A DNA stretch of 64,000 nt from Mycobacterium sp. D16Q14 (GTDB lineage: Bacteria > Actinomycetota > Actinomycetes > Mycobacteriales > Mycobacteriaceae), in the NCBI GenBank assembly GCA_002013415.1, contig MAEX01000012.1:96366-160365 (forward strand), in the 5' to 3' direction. Below are positions 57,902 through 64,000 of this stretch, piece after piece. Each line of letters starts with the position of its first letter. The first letter of the stretch is position 1. Below the pieces are notes generated by a model that worked only from the letters and a program-made list of their open reading frames with translations, was not told the origin of the DNA and searched no databases. A program made the position numbers and the translations under genes.

Positions 57902-58684
57902 TCAGTCCTGATCAACAGTAAAGGCGGGTGCGGCACCGGATCCGGCACCGTCAGCGGGCGTCCGGTCGAGCCGCGCGAACCGCGGCTCGTCGCCGAGGTT
58001 TTCGGATAGGTCGTCGATCACGTCGATATCGGGAAGAAGCGGTGCGATATCGGGAAGGTCCGTCAATGAGGTCAGCCCGAGCCGCTCCAGGAACAGCTCG
58101 GTGGTGCGGAACATCACCGCGCCGGACTCATCATCGGTGCCTGATTCGGCGATCAACCCGCGCATCAGCAGCGTCCGCATCACGGCATCGACGTTCACGC
58201 CGCGGACGGCACTGACACGAGATCTGGTCACCGGCTGTCGGTAGGCCACTACGGCAAGGGTCTCGAGTGCGGCACGGGTCAGCTTGGAACGTGCACCGTC
58301 CAGCAGCAGCTTCTCGACGTAGGGGGCGTACTGGGCACGCGTGTACATACGCCAGCCGTCCACGGTCTCCCGAAGGTCGATTCCGCTGGCGCGATCGGTC
58401 AGGATCTCGGAAATCCGTTGCAGCGCTTCGGCTACGCGGTCCAGTGGCTGCGCGACGACCGCGGCCACCGCCGAGGCACTGATGGGTGTGTCCACCACCA
58501 GCAAGAGGGCTTCGAGAGTGCTGATGAGTTCGTCATCGGCCATCGGGACGAATTCGTCCGGACCTGATTCGACCTCGCCAGAGGCTTCCGAGTCGGATTC
58601 CAGGGCACTGATCTCGGTGTCGACGGGGGCGTCGAGATCAGTGGACTCCTGCGACCCCTCGACAGGGATCGTCTGCTCACTCAT
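57902..58684 (-). CDS. scpB: Segregation and condensation protein ScpB
   Basis: The winged-helix partner of ScpA in the SMC condensin complex. 260 residues: an acidic N-terminal tail (residues 1-45), two winged-helix domains (ISTLEALLLVVDTPISASAVAAVV; LTRAALETLAVVAYRQPVTRSRVSAVRGVNVDAV), and an acidic C-terminal tail. It overlaps scpA by 4 nt (ATGA). The position matches Rv1710. Confidence 0.95.
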   Translation of the reverse strand: MSEQTIPVEGSQESTDLDAPVDTEISALESDSEASGEVESGPDEFVPMADDELISTLEALLLVVDTPISASAVAAVVAQPLDRVAEALQRISEILTDRASGIDLRETVDGWRMYTRAQYAPYVEKLLLDGARSKLTRAALETLAVVAYRQPVTRSRVSAVRGVNVDAVMRTLLMRGLIAESGTDDESGAVMFRTTELFLERLGLTSLTDLPDIAPLLPDIDVIDDLSENLGDEPRFARLDRTPADGAGSGAAPAFTVDQD

Positions 58685-59577
58685 GCGTAGTCCACTGCCT
58701 TTTCTAGATCATCCTGCGCCGGGCGCTCACCGGTCCATGAAACTTGGAGCGGTCCAAGCGGTTCGGATTGCTCGAATAGTACCGCCTTGGAGCGGTAGAG
58801 CTCGAGGACGCCCAGGAAGCGGGCAACGATCTCGATCGGTGCCGAGCATTCGGCGACCAGCTCGGTGAACGTCATCCACTGTCCGGCGCCCCGCGCGGAC
58901 AGCAGTTCGACCATCCGTTTGGCGTGTTCAGGCACCGAAACCCGGGGAATGTGTAGATGGCTCAGACCGACCGTCGGCACCGGCCGGGGGGTGAACGCAC
59001 CGGCGGCAAGCTGGGCGAATTGCTCCCCATCAAGCCCCAGGTGGACCGGCGGCAGCAGCTCGCTGAACCGCTCCTCCAACGCCACCGCGCGCGGGTACGA
59101 GCGCAGCGCGGCGGCCTCCAGTTCGGCGAACATCTCTGCCACATGCTTGAACGCCCGGTACTGCAGCAGCCGTGCGAACAGCAGGTCACGGATTTCCAGC
59201 AGGGCCAGATCGTCGGAGTCATCCACCTGGCCCGAAGGCAGCAATCGCGCCGCCTTCAGATCCAGCAGGGTGGCCGCGACGACCAAGAAGGCGGTGACCT
59301 CGTCCAGGCTGTAGGTATCGCCCAACGTCTTGGTGTAGGCGATGAACTCGTCGGTCACCTGGTGTAACGCAACCTCGGTGACGTCGAGCCGATGCTGCGA
59401 AATTAGTTGCAGCAGAAGGTCGAACGGCCCCTCAAAGTTTGTGAGATGAATCCGGAAGCCGTGCGTATCGGCGGCCTTCGGTTCCGGTTCCGGCGCAGCG
59501 GAGTCGAGAACTGAGGGCTCCGTAGAAGTCGCGACTGGATCAGACATAGTCAGCGCTTCCGGTACCTCAACCGTCAC
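58681..59577 (-). CDS. scpA: Segregation and condensation protein ScpA
   Basis: The kleisin subunit of the SMC complex, about 298 residues. The conserved N-terminal segment is FEGPFDLLLQLISQHRLDVTEVALHQVTDEFI, followed by AFLVVAATLLDLKAARLLP. The C-terminal winged helix contains WMTFTELVAECSAPIEIVARFLGVLELYRSKAVLFEQ. The GTG at 59577 overlaps the parA stop (GTGA) and was chosen; ATG at 59547 (MSDPVATST) after GGAAG is a good alternative. The position matches Rv1709. Confidence 0.93.
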   Translation of the reverse strand: MTVEVPEALTMSDPVATSTEPSVLDSAAPEPEPKAADTHGFRIHLTNFEGPFDLLLQLISQHRLDVTEVALHQVTDEFIAYTKTLGDTYSLDEVTAFLVVAATLLDLKAARLLPSGQVDDSDDLALLEIRDLLFARLLQYRAFKHVAEMFAELEAAALRSYPRAVALEERFSELLPPVHLGLDGEQFAQLAAGAFTPRPVPTVGLSHLHIPRVSVPEHAKRMVELLSARGAGQWMTFTELVAECSAPIEIVARFLGVLELYRSKAVLFEQSEPLGPLQVSWTGERPAQDDLEKAVDYA

Positions 59578-60455
59578 GATTCGAACCGGTCGATTACCTC
59601 GCGAGCCAACGAGATGTACGCCTGGGCGCCGGAGGATTTGGGTGCCCACGTCGTGATGGGCTCCCCCGCCACGCTGGTTTCCGGGAAGCGGACCGTGCGG
59701 GTGATGACGGTGTGGAAGACCTGGTCGCCGAATACCTCGATGACCCGGGCCATCACCTCACGCGCGTGCAGAGTGCGGGCGTCGAACATGGTGATGACGA
59801 TTCCGGACACCGACAGTTTCGGGTTGAGCCGGTCGCGCACCTTGGCCACGGTGTCGGTGAGCAACGCCAGCCCGCGCAGCGAGAAGAACGCGCATTCCAT
59901 CGGGATGACGACGCCCTCGGAGCACGCCAACGCGTTCACGGTCAGCAGACCCAGCGACGGCTGGCAGTCGATGAGCACGTAGTCGTAGCGGTCGAGTACC
60001 GGGTGCAGCGCGCGGGCCAGCGAGTGTTCCCGGCCCACCTCGTTGACCAGCTGAATCTCGGCCGCAGACAGGTCGATGTTGCTGGGAATCAGGTCGAGCC
60101 CCTCGACGCGAGTGCGCATGAGGACCTCGTCCACCGACACGCGGGGCTCGACCAGCAGGTTGTGCACCGTGGTTTCGAGTTCGTGGTGGGCGATTCCCAG
60201 GCCGGCCGACAAAGCGCCCTGCGGGTCCAGGTCGACGAGCAGCACCCGTCGGCCGTACCCAGCCAGCGCGGCACCCAGATTGATGGTCGAGGTGGTCTTA
60301 CCCACCCCGCCCTTCTGGTTGCACATCGCGATGACCTTGGCCGGCCCATGGCCCGTCAGCGGCTTTGGTTCGGGAATGTCTTTGTGAGGACGACCGGTGA
60401 GGTCAAGGTCGCCGTCGTCGGCGGGGAAGTCAGCGTCGAGACTGCCGTCCGTCAC
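59574..60455 (-). CDS. ParA/Soj-family chromosome-partitioning ATPase (Rv1708-like)
   Basis: A 293-residue ParA/MinD-type ATPase with the deviant Walker A AMCNQKGGVGKTTSTINLGAAL, YDYVLIDCQPSLGLLTVNAL (Walker B) and VRFPETSVAGEPITTWAPKSSGA. It sits directly before scpA/scpB rather than next to parB, so it is a ParA-like protein associated with condensin genes, distinct from the parAB pair at the origin. The GTG start follows GGGAGG and is overlapped by the stop of a 16-20 codon leader frame (60452-60511). Confidence 0.93.
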   Translation of the reverse strand: MTDGSLDADFPADDGDLDLTGRPHKDIPEPKPLTGHGPAKVIAMCNQKGGVGKTTSTINLGAALAGYGRRVLLVDLDPQGALSAGLGIAHHELETTVHNLLVEPRVSVDEVLMRTRVEGLDLIPSNIDLSAAEIQLVNEVGREHSLARALHPVLDRYDYVLIDCQPSLGLLTVNALACSEGVVIPMECAFFSLRGLALLTDTVAKVRDRLNPKLSVSGIVITMFDARTLHAREVMARVIEVFGDQVFHTVITRTVRFPETSVAGEPITTWAPKSSGAQAYISLAREVIDRFES

Positions 60456-60511
60456 GTCACCTCCCGGTCATCTGCTTGACCCTCTTCGCGCACCCGGCTC
60501 ATCGAAGGCAT
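60452..60511 (-). CDS. Putative leaderless leader peptide carrying the MSRVREE repeat, coupled to parA
   Basis: ATG at 60511 reads MPSMSRVREEGQADDREVT and stops at 60452, overlapping the parA GTG by 4 nt (GTGA). A -10-like TAGACT (60519-60524) lies 7 nt upstream of the first ATG, the spacing expected for a leaderless mycobacterial transcript. The internal ATGAGC...CGCGAAGAG block (60482-60503) is the dispersed repeat seen also near gnd, garA and pgsA2. Confidence 0.4.
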   Translation of the reverse strand: MPSMSRVREEGQADDREVT

Positions 60512-60571
60512 TCGGGCAAGTCTAGTGGGGTTGCGGCTCTCGGTAGCGGCAACCCGCGCATGTGGCGACTA

Positions 60572-61548
60572 CTAACGGGCCCGGGGATGCGCACCAGCCC
60601 ACACTTCGCGCAGCGAACTGACGGTGACCAGCGTGTAAATCTGTGTCGTCGTCACCGAGGCGTGGCCGAGTAATTCCTGCACGACGCGAACATCGGCACC
60701 ACCTTCCAAGAGGTGCGTTGCAAACGAATGCCGCAGGGTGTGCGGGGACACCGCAGCACTTATCTTGGCGCGTTCGGCGGCGTCGGCGAGCACCTGCCAG
60801 GCGCTTTGACGAGACAAGCGCCCACCCCGCGAGTTCAGGAACAGTGCGGGAACACCGCCGCGTCCTCGTCGTGCCAGATCCGGACGGCCGCGTACGAGAT
60901 AGGCATGGAGTGCTTCCACCGCGGGCCGCCCCACGGGCACCAGCCGCTGCTTGCCGCCCTTGCCCCAGAGCAAGGCCGAGCGGGCCTGGACGTCGATATC
61001 GTCGACATCGAGCCCCACGGCCTCGGAAATGCGTGCCCCGGTCGAATACAGCAATTCCAGGAGCGCGCGGTTACGAAGATCGAGCGGGCCGTCCGTGGCA
61101 CCTCCGCCGGCGGCGGCCAATAGGGCCTCTACTTGATCTATCGTCAGGCTCTTGGGTAGCCGCCGATTGGGGGTTGGCGGCTTGACGGCGCGAGCGACAT
61201 CGGTCGGGGCCAGCCCTTCGATGGCTGCGAACCGGTGCAGTCCGCGCACGGCGATCAGCGCACGGGCGGCCGAGGACGCGGACAGCTCGGGCACGCCGTT
61301 GTCGGGGTCGCCCCGGCGCAGCGTGACCACAAAATCGCTCACATCGGGTTCGGACACGTCGGCGAGGCGGCCGATCTTGCGGTCGGCGAGATACTGCAGA
61401 TAGCGGCGCAGGTCGCGACGGTACGAGCTCAGTGTGTTGGCGGCGACACCACGTTCCACGTCGAGGTGATCCAAATAGGCCTGGATCTCACCGTCTAGGA
61501 GCCCGGCGATGAGCCCCTTGGGCGAGGAGCCGGCGGCAAGTGCGCGGT

Positions 61549-61552
<4 letters not shown>
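60572..61552 (-). CDS. xerD: Tyrosine recombinase XerD
   Basis: Resolves chromosome dimers at dif together with XerC. The 326-residue protein has an N-terminal SAM-like core-binding domain ([30 protein letters not shown]) and a catalytic domain with the active-site residues Arg ([12 protein letters not shown]), HxxR ([15 protein letters not shown]), His ([10 protein letters not shown]) and the nucleophile Tyr (QIYTLV). It overlaps the Nudix gene stop by 4 nt. The position matches Rv1701. The start region [17 protein letters not shown] is slightly longer than minimal XerD. Confidence 0.93.

Positions 61553-64000
<2,448 letters not shown>

Overview
The window is chromosomal DNA of a mycobacterium. 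It has high G+C, GTG and TTG starts, many 4-base ATGA/GTGA gene overlaps, and two long blocks in M. tuberculosis gene order. Block 1 (1 to 31.5 kb) follows Rv1848-Rv1821: urease, a PaaI-type thioesterase, blaI/M56 peptidase, gnd, guaB1, two CNNM/CBS membrane proteins, glcB, an Rv1836c-like protein, gcvP, resR, a DUF151 nuclease, ftsR, garA, gcvH, the DUF881 cluster, pgsA2 and secA2. Block 2 (55 to 64 kb) follows Rv1713-Rv1699: der, cmk, a pseudouridine synthase, scpB, scpA, parA, xerD, a Nudix hydrolase and pyrG. An aph(3'')-type streptomycin phosphotransferase and a type III glutamine synthetase point to a rapid grower of the Mycobacteroides abscessus/chelonae group. That assignment is inference.

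Between the blocks (31.8 to 55 kb) lies a more variable region. It holds: (i) an acyl-CoA dehydrogenase, an SRPBCC protein, two AarF/ADCK kinase-like proteins and a TetR regulator, tied together by matching inverted repeats; (ii) a flavoprotein/VOC pair, an ArsR/AHSA1 pair and the aph gene, whose reading frame extends upstream of its only ordinary start codon; (iii) a nitrogen cluster (type III glutamine synthetase, Amt, PII) abutting a broken cyclic-nucleotide-binding gene; (iv) a K+ channel protein and a RecQ-tail remnant; (v) a convergent pair of membrane proteins bracketed by two related terminator hairpins, one of which belongs to tRNA-Pro; (vi) a 13E12/HNH gene with a perfect SOS box across its start codon, and a B-lectin/LysM protein.

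Regulatory signals include a tandem glycine riboswitch before gcvP, an IdeR-type iron box before an FhuF-like gene plus a second unexplained box at that gene's stop codon, a BlaI-type dyad, TetR-type operators, an ArsR-type palindrome and many hairpin terminators. The most unusual pattern is a dispersed ~21-nt sequence (ATGAGC...CGCGAAGAG). It occurs near the 5' ends of gnd, garA, pgsA2 and parA, always in the orientation of the downstream gene, and each time opens a very short reading frame beginning MSRLREE or similar. At parA this mini-frame sits just downstream of a -10-like TAGACT and its stop overlaps the parA start codon. No insertion sequence, prophage or CRISPR array was seen.
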